In this document: positions 20,618-29,731 of the stretch, piece after piece
Layout: each line of letters starts with the position of its first letter
Numbering within the stretch: position 1 is the stretch's first letter
NCBI GenBank assembly: GCA_032718475.1
Contig: JAUCBJ010008481.1
Coordinates: 1 to 33,362 of the forward strand
DNA from: Nemertoderma westbladi
Lineage: Eukaryota; Xenacoelomorpha; Nemertodermatida; Nemertodermatidae
Direction of reading: 5' to 3'
Length of the DNA stretch: 33,362 nucleotides
Translations under genes and position numbers: made by a program
The notes under the pieces: model-generated
Seen by the model: only the letters and a program-made list of their open reading frames with translations
Databases searched by the model: none
Told to the model about the DNA's origin: nothing

Positions 20618-21242
20618 ACTAGAAAGCCTGTGGCCCTTCGGGCCACAGCTTTCTAGTGCACGTGCAGATGATATATGAATATGTGTGGGAGATTTGAGAA
20701 CTGCATACGGAACAGACACCATCATTAAATAAAACACCACCCCCATACGAGATAACTGTCAAGTTTCAACTTTAGGCAGATTGTAAATAACAAAATTTCC
20801 AGAAAATGATCACTTTCAGATCCACCCTCTACCTGCGGACTGGTGAAATGCAGACGGCGCTGCAGTTTGGTAAAGATGGGGTTTATGGTGAAGTAAAATG
20901 CCTGCCTTTCAAGTTTCAGCTTAAACAGAGTATCAATAACAAAATTGATGTACTGTAGATGTTCACATTCAGACATTTCACCCTCTAGCGGTAGACTGAA
21001 GAACTGTGGACGACTCTGGGACTCCGTAAAGATACAGAATATGCTGTAGTAGATTCCTGCCAAGTTTCAGCTCAAAGGGATTAAAAAGAACCAAATGTGA
21101 TGAGGTGTTCACTATCAGATATGTCGCCCTCTAGCGGCAGATGGGGGGACTGTATACAACTCTGTGACTCCGTAAAGGTACAGCCTATGCTGTAGTAGAT
21201 GCCTACCAAGTTTCAGTCTAAACCGTTAGTAAATAACAAAGT
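20618..21242 (+). mobile_element. Second, truncated copy of the Helitron-like unit
   Basis: It matches 18530-19154 base for base over 625 positions with no indel and about seven substitutions. It then stops abruptly inside the third satellite unit. The first hairpin (20618-20657) is repeated intact. The head-to-tail arrangement with zero spacer fits rolling-circle transposition or unequal exchange. Confidence 0.85.
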
Positions 21243-21392
21243 GTATACCGGTATTTTAATATATTATATATATATCGCGTTACATTGAGTAACGGTATTG
21301 GTAATTAATCACTAGGCTTATAGTTGATACTGAATTACTAGACTTACTTTAACTGTAGTTATAGTAGTAGGCATTCAACTGTACAATCAAAC

Positions 21393-24008
21393 ATGTCTGA
21401 CACAAAACAAACACTGTCAGATAGTCTCTTAGAAAGTGCTAGAATGAGTGTTAGACAGGGTCTTAAAAAGATCTGGGACTCAGCTAAGAGTATAGAATGT
21501 CTGAGACCAAAGTCCAAGTCCCCTCCTACTGTAAGCGAGGTCATCCCTACAGTAGTAGTGTCAGACCCTATGCTAGTAGAGCACCATAGGTCTATCATAG
21601 GCACTAGGGCTCAAGTCAAGCGGGACCAAGAGGCAGCTGTTAAACAACAGCAACACTCGAGCCGAGAACTTATTTCTCAGCGGCCCGATAGCTCCAGTAG
21701 TTCAGATACTGTAGAGTTGACACCCGAGCGCGGAGCAAAGATGGCAGATGCAGTTTATTCGGATCCACTTCTCATTCTTCCTGAAGCCGCACTCACTAGA
21801 GTATTGATTGCGGTGGAGGAACATCAAATGGATTGGGCGAGAAGTAAGCTATCGACCAAGGACAGTTATGCGGGATACACGAAGGAGGAACTGAAGTCTA
21901 TTGTCGAGACGCAATGGAAATTCCCCGGACCCGGACTCCCATTTAACTTATCGGAAGCTGCCTGGGAGGACTTATACAGGATGGGAGTGGTAAGGGACAC
22001 TAGAGATCCAGCTGTGTGGAAGAGGTCGGCAGCAGGATATGTACAGGGATTCTTCAGCTCTCTGGAGCGATTAGAGGAACAACTGTTTCAACAACCCCAA
22101 GGACCTCAAGAGCAGGGAGAGCTGCTTTATCAAGTTCGAGAAAGAATTCTAAGAATCAGACTAATCCTATCGGCCTTTGAGGAAGCTTCGAAAAGAAGCC
22201 AAGACACGTCGTTGCAAGTTGCCGTAAAGACTTGGTTCCAGCGGGTGGGTCTCAAAGTTCAAGGAACGGCCCAGTGGAAATTTCAGCTGGTTGAGCGCTC
22301 AACCCACGGAGAATCAACAGACGCTACCTTTTCTCAAGTGGAAAGCGAAGCGACAGCAGAGAAACCTCAGAAGAAGGACGCTATTGACATATATCTGTCG
22401 GACTATCAACGATTTCTAGGTGACGAAGAGTTGAGGAGACGGCTGGCTGGACTTCGTCCTAATAGTGAAGGAGCCAAGTTTGTGTTGGACGCAATAGATG
22501 CGGAAAGGTTAGAAGCGGATCGAGCTAAATTTGATGAAAGAATCCGCATCGTTAGGGAACAGGAAGAACAATTAAAGAAAAAACAAATAGAAGACAGAAA
22601 GGCAGCAACAGCAGCAGCGGCAGAAGTGAAAAGAAAAGCTGCAGTGGCAGAGGCAGAAAGAAAAGCGGCAGCGGCAGAGGCAGAAAGAAAAGCGGCAGTG
22701 GCAGAGGCAGAAAGAAAAGCGGCAGCGGCAGAAGCCGAAAGAACTGCGGCGGAGGCAGTGGTAGAAGCAGAATGGAAGGCATCTGAAGAGACAACCCAAC
22801 TAGAGTTGGAAAATCTTCAAGAGAAGCAAGACTACTTAAATAAACAGATAACAGCTAGTCAGATGCAGCTGATAAGTCGATCTACTCCCAAGAGACAGGG
22901 ATTTACATCCTCTGATGAAGGCGATACAACAGATCCTGAAGGTAGAGGAAATAAATCTTGTTCCAGCGGACGTAGAAGGGCGCTGCACTGGCAGAAATTG
23001 CCTGATTTGCCTCCAGCCGTGAGAAGGCAACTAGCTAGTGTAGATTTGAGTAATCCTGCGCCTACAGACCAAATTATTAGGGAAGAAAAACTCCCTACTA
23101 TAGTAGATGAGCCTGAAATAATTAGGCCTGTTCTCGAAGCCACTCCCTCTGTGATAGAGACCTCTGTACTTCCAGAACCTAACTTTAAATTCCCTTTGCA
23201 CAGTACTAAACTACCTGTGCCCAGTAGAATAGGCCCTGAGTCCACCCCAGTCCTGGACACCGAGCAAGACATCAACAATTTGTCGCCCGTCGTCCCTCGT
23301 CTACCCGCTACTATGTTGGCGGCTCCCGCTTCGGCGGTCGAGTGGGTAGATGAGGGACAGCGGGGGATGGATCTCCTGCTCGGGCGGATGCAGGAGACTG
23401 TTCAACAGTTCAAGGGAACAGTAAGGGAAAGTAGGTTAGAGTTGCAAGAAGTGCAGCAGAGTATCGCGTTAGAACGCTATAAATTAGTAAATATACAAAG
23501 GAGTATACCACCACCCCCTGTAACAATGTGTCAACCTGTTAGGTCTGAAGTATTTCATGCGCAAGGTGTGGAGCCTACACGCATCTATACTGCTAGTGAA
23601 GTAGAAACTCCTATAGTAAACCCTATTAAGGGTAATTATAAACCTGTTGACAATGATATTCCATATAGACCTGATCATAATCCTAGAAATTTATATACCG
23701 ATAACTGGATATTAAATAACACGATGGCCCAAGAAAGTTTTACGCGTCAAATGGCTAGAACCGAAACCCGTCAAGCGGTAAAGGTGGGAGAGATCGTCAA
23801 GTTCAATGGAGATAAGTTGAAATGGTTACCTTTTAATGAATATTACAAAGATAACATACAGAACTCTGTACTATCTAATGGAGAGAAACTTAGATTCCTC
23901 ATCGAGTGTTTGGAAGGACCTCCCAAGTTAATGGCGTTAAAGTTTATTGGACATCCAGCCAGATGGATTAAGACAAGTTTGGGATACACTAAACATCAGG
24001 TATGGTAA
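21393..24008 (+). CDS. gag: BEL-like Gag: long coiled-coil N-terminus and start of DUF1759 domain
   Basis: 871 residues from ATG at 21393. Residues 1-115 are Ser/Thr-rich. About 116-310 form a predicted helical domain I do not recognise (with WKFPGPGLPFNLSEAAWEDL). Residues 366-487 are a highly charged Ala/Glu/Lys/Arg coiled coil containing four to five nine-residue repeats of AEAERKAAA, encoded by 27-bp DNA repeats. A second helical stretch lies near 657-703. Only at about 795 does the BEL-type DUF1759 segment begin (GEIVKFNGDKLKWLPFNEYY, then EKLRFLIECLEGPP). It is cut by a frame change near 23958, where it continues in the next frame. Ordinary BEL Gags, as I recall them, lack such a long N-terminal extension. 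ATG at 21740 is an alternative start. Confidence 0.82.
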   Translation: MSDTKQTLSDSLLESARMSVRQGLKKIWDSAKSIECLRPKSKSPPTVSEVIPTVVVSDPMLVEHHRSIIGTRAQVKRDQEAAVKQQQHSSRELISQRPDSSSSSDTVELTPERGAKMADAVYSDPLLILPEAALTRVLIAVEEHQMDWARSKLSTKDSYAGYTKEELKSIVETQWKFPGPGLPFNLSEAAWEDLYRMGVVRDTRDPAVWKRSAAGYVQGFFSSLERLEEQLFQQPQGPQEQGELLYQVRERILRIRLILSAFEEASKRSQDTSLQVAVKTWFQRVGLKVQGTAQWKFQLVERSTHGESTDATFSQVESEATAEKPQKKDAIDIYLSDYQRFLGDEELRRRLAGLRPNSEGAKFVLDAIDAERLEADRAKFDERIRIVREQEEQLKKKQIEDRKAATAAAAEVKRKAAVAEAERKAAAAEAERKAAVAEAERKAAAAEAERTAAEAVVEAEWKASEETTQLELENLQEKQDYLNKQITASQMQLISRSTPKRQGFTSSDEGDTTDPEGRGNKSCSSGRRRALHWQKLPDLPPAVRRQLASVDLSNPAPTDQIIREEKLPTIVDEPEIIRPVLEATPSVIETSVLPEPNFKFPLHSTKLPVPSRIGPESTPVLDTEQDINNLSPVVPRLPATMLAAPASAVEWVDEGQRGMDLLLGRMQETVQQFKGTVRESRLELQEVQQSIALERYKLVNIQRSIPPPPVTMCQPVRSEVFHAQGVEPTRIYTASEVETPIVNPIKGNYKPVDNDIPYRPDHNPRNLYTDNWILNNTMAQESFTRQMARTETRQAVKVGEIVKFNGDKLKWLPFNEYYKDNIQNSVLSNGEKLRFLIECLEGPPKLMALKFIGHPARWIKTSLGYTKHQVW

Positions 24009-24966
24009 TAGGACAAACATAGCTAGGTATTTGTATGCGAAATTAGTAGCGCCCCGAAAGTTCCTTAGCAGCAGGATTATAGAGTTTTCCAATGAGATTC
24101 AGGAGATCTGTAGACAACTAGATTGGTTAGGTAAGTCTCATGAATACCAGAATTCTATGGTTGTAGGAGCCTTAGCATCAGCTTTGCCAAAGGGTGAAGT
24201 AGGTACTCGCTGGGACAAAAAGGTTCTCTATTTGATGGACCAACAACATAGAGATCCAACCATGACGGACCTTCTGTCATTCTTAAACCGAGAGGTAAGA
24301 TTACAACTCCTAAAACAGTCTAGAGAGAAGACTCCTGAAAGTGAGGTAAGTGAAAAACCCGTTTCTAGGAGAAATGTAACACCAGTGTGTTATACAGACG
24401 ACGGCAAAGACCAAACCTCCCACGAGGAGAACAGCGGGAAAGACACCGAAAGATCTTATTATGTCAACAAAGTACCTAAAGACTTAAGTAAATTTAAGTC
24501 TCGAACCAGTGACAGGAGAGAACAGGTAACAACAACTTCTCCTACGTCTCCTAAAATAATTCATGGAAGAAAGCCCGAGGAAAGAACAAGTGTGCACCAC
24601 ACAGCACAGGTTAAAGTAAGTAACATCAAGCCCAAATGTGTATTGTGTGACGGGCCCCATCGCTTGAGTGGGTGTGATGAATTCTTAAAGAAATCCCTAA
24701 AGGATAGACGTGATGTCATGTGGGATAAGCGGTTGTGTTATAATTGTCTCAGACGAGGACTCCAACGGCGGACCTGTTACTCAGATGCTAGGTGTGCTAA
24801 GTGCGGCGCGAAACATCATATCTTGCTGCACACAGAATTTGAAAGAACCCGCACGAGTCAGGTAAGTGAGCCCGAACTACATGTCCAATTCAGTGATGTG
24901 AACGACACTGACCACAGCTCTGAGATGGAAGGATTTCTACACAGACGAATTTTCCAACGAAAATGA
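23947..24966 (+). CDS. gag: BEL-like Gag, rest of DUF1759 domain and zinc knuckles
   Basis: It continues Gag in the +1 frame from about 23958 (DGLRQVWDTLNIRYGN), so the ATG at 23947 is not a true start. The middle is a charged linker. Residues about 231-243 hold CVLCDGPHRLSGC. Residues about 263-295 hold CYNCLRRGLQRRTCYSDARC and CGAKHHILLH. This is the standard set of BEL nucleocapsid zinc motifs. The frame change falls inside a domain, so a one-base insertion is more likely than programmed frameshifting. It ends TGA at 24964-24966. The protease frame overlaps upstream of this stop. Confidence 0.85.
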   Translation: MDIQPDGLRQVWDTLNIRYGNRTNIARYLYAKLVAPRKFLSSRIIEFSNEIQEICRQLDWLGKSHEYQNSMVVGALASALPKGEVGTRWDKKVLYLMDQQHRDPTMTDLLSFLNREVRLQLLKQSREKTPESEVSEKPVSRRNVTPVCYTDDGKDQTSHEENSGKDTERSYYVNKVPKDLSKFKSRTSDRREQVTTTSPTSPKIIHGRKPEERTSVHHTAQVKVSNIKPKCVLCDGPHRLSGCDEFLKKSLKDRRDVMWDKRLCYNCLRRGLQRRTCYSDARCAKCGAKHHILLHTEFERTRTSQVSEPELHVQFSDVNDTDHSSEMEGFLHRRIFQRK

Positions 24967-24976
24967 ATCCTGTTAT

Positions 24977-26383
24977 ATGACAAACACCGCGGTGTATCGA
25001 GCGCTTACGTATGAGACTGAAACCGATAGCGAGCTCCCCCTAACTATTCCGGACCGACAACCATCTTGGAAAGCGCCAACTTCCAACGTAGGAATCCGGG
25101 AATTTCCCGTAGTGCAGTTGAGAGTCCACGGGTTAAAAAAGAGCTATATAGTGAACGCCCTCCTTGACTCCGGCAGCACAGGAACATTCATCGACAAAGA
25201 ACTAGCCGAAGACATCTTTGCTGGACAACCCAAGTTCCGAACTAAGTTGAGCCTTTCAGGAATTATGCAGGTTTGGAAATCTACAGTAGCTAGAGACTAC
25301 TATGTAGGCGCGTTGTCCACCCCCCAGGATGAACTAGGAGAACACAGTATAAGGTCAGTAAAAATGGTGGCGATAAAGAACTTCGCTACCAGCCAAGTGG
25401 AACCTTATAACTGGGATGAAGACGATTTCACCCAGCAGCATGAGATACCTAGATTCAACACCGACTACCCAGGGTTACAAATACTCATCGGCCAAAATGC
25501 GCATGAGGCGCTTGAGACATTAGAGAAACGGCCTGCTCAACCGCAACCACTGCAAACCTATGCGGGAAGAACTAGAGTAGGTTGGTACTTTACTGGACCT
25601 TCCCGTAGGATACTCATGGAAAGGCTACCCAAAGATCAGGGCCATCAGGTGAGTGAATGGGAAGAAGACATCAGTGAGGGAGAGACAACCACAACTGAGG
25701 GAACACCATACTCCTCAGATAATGATGATATTAACTCTAATGTAGATCAATGGAGACATTGCCTTGGGACGATTAATCCAGCCGACATCGCTTCCAGAGG
25801 AGCAACTCCTCAAGAACTGATAGATACTCCAGACTGGTTAGGTGGACCCGACTTCCTAAGTAAAGAAGAGGATGAATGGCCTCCTCATCTCACCACGGCT
25901 GAGATTAGACAAGCCAAGGGAGCGGAGAAAGTCAAACCTAAAACCCGGACGAGTAAATCAAAGTTATTTAAACCCGCGATTGATCTGTCTGTACTACACA
26001 TTTCAGGGGACAACGCTGTGGGTCTAAACTCCCCCGCCACAAATAACTCTGTTGTGGAAATCAGAGAAAGAGACTGGAAATCTGGAACACCAGACGTCTC
26101 GCAGGGACTCTCACCTCTCCTGCAGGGAGCGATGAACCACTATAGCTCCTGGAATCGGCTTTGTAAGGCCGTCGTGTATTTGAAGCGATGTTTCTATCGT
26201 CACTATTCCAGGACGAAGAGGAAACCTGGAATTGTATTCGAAACACAACAACTCAATCGCCCAGTTGGTCGTTTATGTTTACTGGAAAGAGACCGAGAAC
26301 TGTCCGGAAACTATGGAAGGCAAGATACTCTTTCCACGACCACCTCCCTAATCCAACAAACATCTAGGGACTCCCCAACGTAA
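24977..26383 (+). CDS. pol: BEL-like Pol remnant: protease joined to RNase H end
   Basis: The frame is open well before the ATG, so translation probably enters by frameshift from Gag near 24940-24966. Asp64 lies in ALLDSGSTGTFIDKELAEDI, an aspartic protease active site. RVGWYFTGP near residue 198 closes the BEL protease region. An acidic linker (about 225-257) then joins WRHCLGTINPADIASRG (residue 259 on), which in BEL Pol is the end of RNase H. The whole RT and most of RNase H are absent with the frame kept. Residues near 389 (SSWNRLCKAVVYLKRCFYRH) match the segment between RNase H and integrase. The integrase is missing and the last 50 residues are unfamiliar. It cannot reverse-transcribe or integrate by itself. 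Confidence 0.85.
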   Translation: MTNTAVYRALTYETETDSELPLTIPDRQPSWKAPTSNVGIREFPVVQLRVHGLKKSYIVNALLDSGSTGTFIDKELAEDIFAGQPKFRTKLSLSGIMQVWKSTVARDYYVGALSTPQDELGEHSIRSVKMVAIKNFATSQVEPYNWDEDDFTQQHEIPRFNTDYPGLQILIGQNAHEALETLEKRPAQPQPLQTYAGRTRVGWYFTGPSRRILMERLPKDQGHQVSEWEEDISEGETTTTEGTPYSSDNDDINSNVDQWRHCLGTINPADIASRGATPQELIDTPDWLGGPDFLSKEEDEWPPHLTTAEIRQAKGAEKVKPKTRTSKSKLFKPAIDLSVLHISGDNAVGLNSPATNNSVVEIRERDWKSGTPDVSQGLSPLLQGAMNHYSSWNRLCKAVVYLKRCFYRHYSRTKRKPGIVFETQQLNRPVGRLCLLERDRELSGNYGRQDTLSTTTSLIQQTSRDSPT

Positions 26384-28122
26384 CAGCGTCTGGAGTGGGT
26401 GTGTGACTATATTATTTTATATTTGTTTTTATTATTTTATATTTATGTATGTATTATTATGTAATTTTATTATAATCGTTTTCTTTAATTTTATTTAGTA
26501 GAATGTTATTTTAGCGATTATTTAGTAGATTAGTGCAATATATATTAGTGTTTATTACTTACTTACTTATATTATATTATATATTTAGTGCAACGGCGAG
26601 AAATAATTATTTTTCTCTTTCCTTACTGTCCGTATCATATTATAAATACGTGACTACAGTAAGATGAAATATCCGTACTTATTAAAGTACAATAAAGCTC
26701 CTACTATATTCAAGTATTATTGGTAAGTAGAGTATTAGGAATGCAAAATTCAGATCCTCGTGTCTCGGCTAAACCAAGCTCTGGGTAGACCTTGGAAACG
26801 ACTTGCCTCTTCTCACTGACATTGCTTCTTGCAATATTGCTCTCATACCGTATATTAAATAATACATATAGTAGCGTGATGTCCCTTTAACAGTAGCGTA
26901 AAACGCAAAATAAATCTGTTAAACCCTTTGACCATCTGTAATTCTAGTCGATTAAGATATCGCGGCACCCACCGATATACTTGAAAGACAAAATTCTAGA
27001 ATCAGTGGTTAACGTCCCCAGACAAGTTCTGGAATAAACCGGTGCCTATCTTGAATATTAACTATTAATATTTATAAAATCTGTCAAACAAATACAATAG
27101 AGTAAATACTTACAAGTTAACTCTAGAAAATCTATAAATTAAAATCTGTTAAATTTTAGATCCTTTAAAATTCTAGTCGATTAAGATATCGTAGCACTTA
27201 CCGATACTCTTAAAAGGACAAATTTCCTAGAATCAAGGATCACAGTCCCCAGACATGCTCTGGAATAAAATTGTGCTTATTCCAACATTAAATAATAAAA
27301 TTTACGGGAATAAATTTAAATTCATATCCTCTCATGAATTTGATAAATTGTCATTTTATACAATTTATAACATTCCCAAAATTCCATTAATTAATAGACC
27401 ATGGGAGCGGAGATTCACCCTATTAAGTATATTAGCGTGAGAGAATCTCCAATATATAGTCAATAGCCGATAAAATTCATAAAATCATGTATAAGGGGGA
27501 ATATTGACAATTAAAGAATTACTATTAAATAGCATCCCAGATCTGTATGCATGAGAATTATCCTAATTCTACTGCTAGCTTTCCATAATGTCACCATGGC
27601 AACAACCACGCTAGAATTAGAAGTGAGTTAAAAGAACAATAAAAGGCTTGCCCCATTGAATAGCATACGGAATAAATAGCGCACTGTTAGTATCCAAATA
27701 CATAATACATAATAATAATACAGTAATAGGGATACATAATAATAACGTGGCATTCTGGAAGGCACTTGACTAACGGACAAATGGCCCGAATGTGTACAAT
27801 TTGTGACAGTTGTGTAGAATTTGTGCGTTTATAGGTGAATGTTACTACTAAAGTGTGTTTACAGTAGCGAGTCGCAGTTATGAAAGTAGTACTACCTCTG
27901 CAGTAAGAACCTGAAGTAAATCTAAGCCCTTGGGACGGACAGTGGAGTGACTCGCGCTGGTATTGTTGTCGTTGTGTAGCTACTACGTTGGCGAAAGGCA
28001 CATCGGCGACAGTACATCAGCGTTGAGGATCTTGCGCTGTCCGGGGGCATTGAGGGGTAGGCAGCAACGACTGCTAGCCTAATTATGATTAATTATAATA
28101 TCGATAAACTCATATAGCAGCT
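26384..28122. other. LTR element 3' spacer, non-coding
   Basis: AT-rich. The integrase expected here is absent in all frames I checked. It holds a diverged tandem duplication (next entry). A short AT-rich open frame at 27255-27440 overlaps that duplication and is not credible. Confidence 0.6.
26911..27292. repeat. Diverged duplication, period 229 bp
   Basis: ATTCTAGTCGATTAAGATAT starts at 26941 and again at 27170. Both are followed by CGNNGCAC, CACCGATA or TACCGATA, and then CCCCAGACA and TCTGGAATAAA. The copies are roughly 150 bp long with about 80 bp between them. Confidence 0.8.
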
Positions 28123-28758
28123 ATGACTGAGTTGATAGAAGATGATCTTGATATCAGGGAGCGATATACCCTACCATTGCTAGCGTTTGTTGATAGTTTA
28201 ATACGCGGCGGACGATGGCCGTTATATAGAACCGCCAATGTCAAAGGAACAACTCACGCGTGAATTGGACTATAGAAAATTCACCGCTCGCTATATGCAT
28301 CGTAATGGTACGTATATGGACTTCTTAACTACTGGTCATCCTATCGATTTACATGATACGGACGATGTCGACGCCGAAAGGGAAATGGTCCTATTTAAAT
28401 ATCATACCCAGCGGAGTCAGAATGATAAACTGAGAATCGAATGCGAAAATTCTATTCGAAATCGACTCGAAAGAGAAGACGTTAAAGAACCGGATAAACG
28501 CAGTGACTTCAACGTATATTTGGAATTCTTGAGAGAGACATTGTAAAACTGGAGAAAGATCACCCGCGTTTCCCCTACAAGACGTGCGTCTTTGGTATTA
28601 TTACGATGAATGCCCTAGACCCAACCAACACACGGAAAGACATAAACATCCGCGGAGACGTTGCGCTAAACACAGTTTTACTCGCTATATTTACGGGAGT
28701 TTCGAGCGAAACTTGTTCAACGTATCACCTACGTTCGCTCGACTCAAATGATCCTTAA
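28123..28758 (+). pseudogene. Unknown LTR-element 3' protein A (frame-disrupted)
   Basis: ATG at 28123 opens MTELIEDDLDIRERYTLPLL. Near 28235 the sense moves one frame on (PPMSKEQLTRELDYRKFTAR), and near 28530 it moves back (DIVKLEKDHPRFPYKT), ending TAA at 28756-28758. The two shifts cancel, so the whole block would give about 210 residues. It is rich in Asp, Glu, Lys and Arg, has no signal peptide and no clear membrane segment, and ends with a more hydrophobic part containing TVLLAIFTGVSS. The GC content and codon regularity stand out from the flanking AT-rich spacer. I recognise no family. It occupies the position where an env or accessory gene would be, but has no envelope features. Confidence 0.55.
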
Positions 28759-28766
28759 ATAAACCA

Positions 28767-29638
28767 ATGATCGGAGTTCCGGAATACTCGGTCAGATCTC
28801 CTCATTCCCTGGTGAAACCTCAGACTCTTGATCCTAATGGTATGACGGATCCCCCTGAACTGTACTCATTGTTCAAAGATTTAGTGTTACCCAAACAATT
28901 AGTCGGTGGCACTCCGGTTGTGGGCTCCCTAGATATTCGCCCATCTTACCTAGCTGGATTGGGACGTGGACATTTAATATCGCCGTTCAACCCGTATAGT
29001 CGTCCCGGTTTAACTCCGATACAACCTGTCACCGAGGTGGAGGAGAGAGTTGTACGCAACGCGTTAGACACTATTCGACAAAAGATCGGAAAGGGAACCT
29101 ACGATTGTTTAGAGAAACGTAAATTGCAGCAGCAAGTCCAAGCGGTAAACAAATTAGCGTTATCTCAGTTCGATCGGGAAATCCAGAATCTCTAAGAAGA
29201 TATCGAAGTTGGACGACCCTACTCTCTAAACGAGTTTTAGACAAATGCTTCCAACGACAAGCGGAGGAAAATCAGCTCGAGGAGAAGCATATTGATTTCG
29301 ACAGAGCCCGAGAACGCGAGTCGGAAAGAACCATCAAACCGAGGAAATTTCTCACTACACACGGTGCACCTACCGCTCTTGTGCAGACAAATCGTCAGGG
29401 ACCAGTAAGAGCTACTGTCTTGAAACGCGCTCTGAAGGTTGTTCGACCTCATTCCACTGAGGTTGATACCGATCAACCGAGTACCTCGACCGGCGGATAC
29501 ACCGACCGTCATCCTAAACCTTCTGATGCAATTGTATTGCACCCTTCACCCAGGAGTTATAGCCCTCCTAGTAAAGTGGCTCGCCCCAAAGAGAAAAGGA
29601 CTCTTGCTAGCCTCAAAAAACTGCGTAAACGCCGTTAG
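28767..29638 (+). pseudogene. Unknown LTR-element 3' protein B, basic C-terminus (one frameshift)
   Basis: ATG at 28767 lies 8 bases after the stop of block A. The first frame runs to 29195 (with MTDPPELYSLFKDLVLPKQL and a region rich in Pro, Gly and Leu, then a helical RKLQQQVQAVNKLALSQFD). A single frame change near 29172 leads into a second open frame to TAG at 29636-29638. That frame has a charged helix (KHIDFDRARERESERTIKPR), a Ser/Pro/Thr-rich linker and a strongly basic end KRTLASLKKLRKRR, which looks like a nuclear or nucleic-acid-binding signal. Joined length would be about 290 residues. I recognise no family. Stop to 3' LTR distance is about 90 bases, so it is the last gene of the element. 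Confidence 0.58.
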
Positions 29639-29719
29639 CGTAAGAAAGACTAACTGTTTAGAGTATTTTTATATTTTAGAAACTGTGATTTTTTATATTT
29701 TATAGAAGTAAATCCCATT

Positions 29720-29731
29720 TTCTGGGAGCGG
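29720..29731 (+). promoter_or_regulatory. Candidate polypurine tract
   Basis: TGGGAGCGG directly precedes the 3' LTR start TGTAAAAGC. It is short and interrupted by one C, so a weak match to a plus-strand primer. Confidence 0.4.

Noticed and set aside
22552-22799. Leu/Pro- and Cys/Phe-rich minus-strand open frames
   Set aside because: They are complements of the Gag coiled-coil repeat.
27255-27440. 61-residue AT-rich open frame in the LTR element spacer
   Set aside because: Composition is as expected by chance for AT-rich DNA and it overlaps a diverged non-coding duplication.
28123-29638. Envelope gene at the 3' end of the LTR element
   Set aside because: No signal peptide, furin-like site or terminal membrane anchor; the proteins are charged and one ends in a basic tail.
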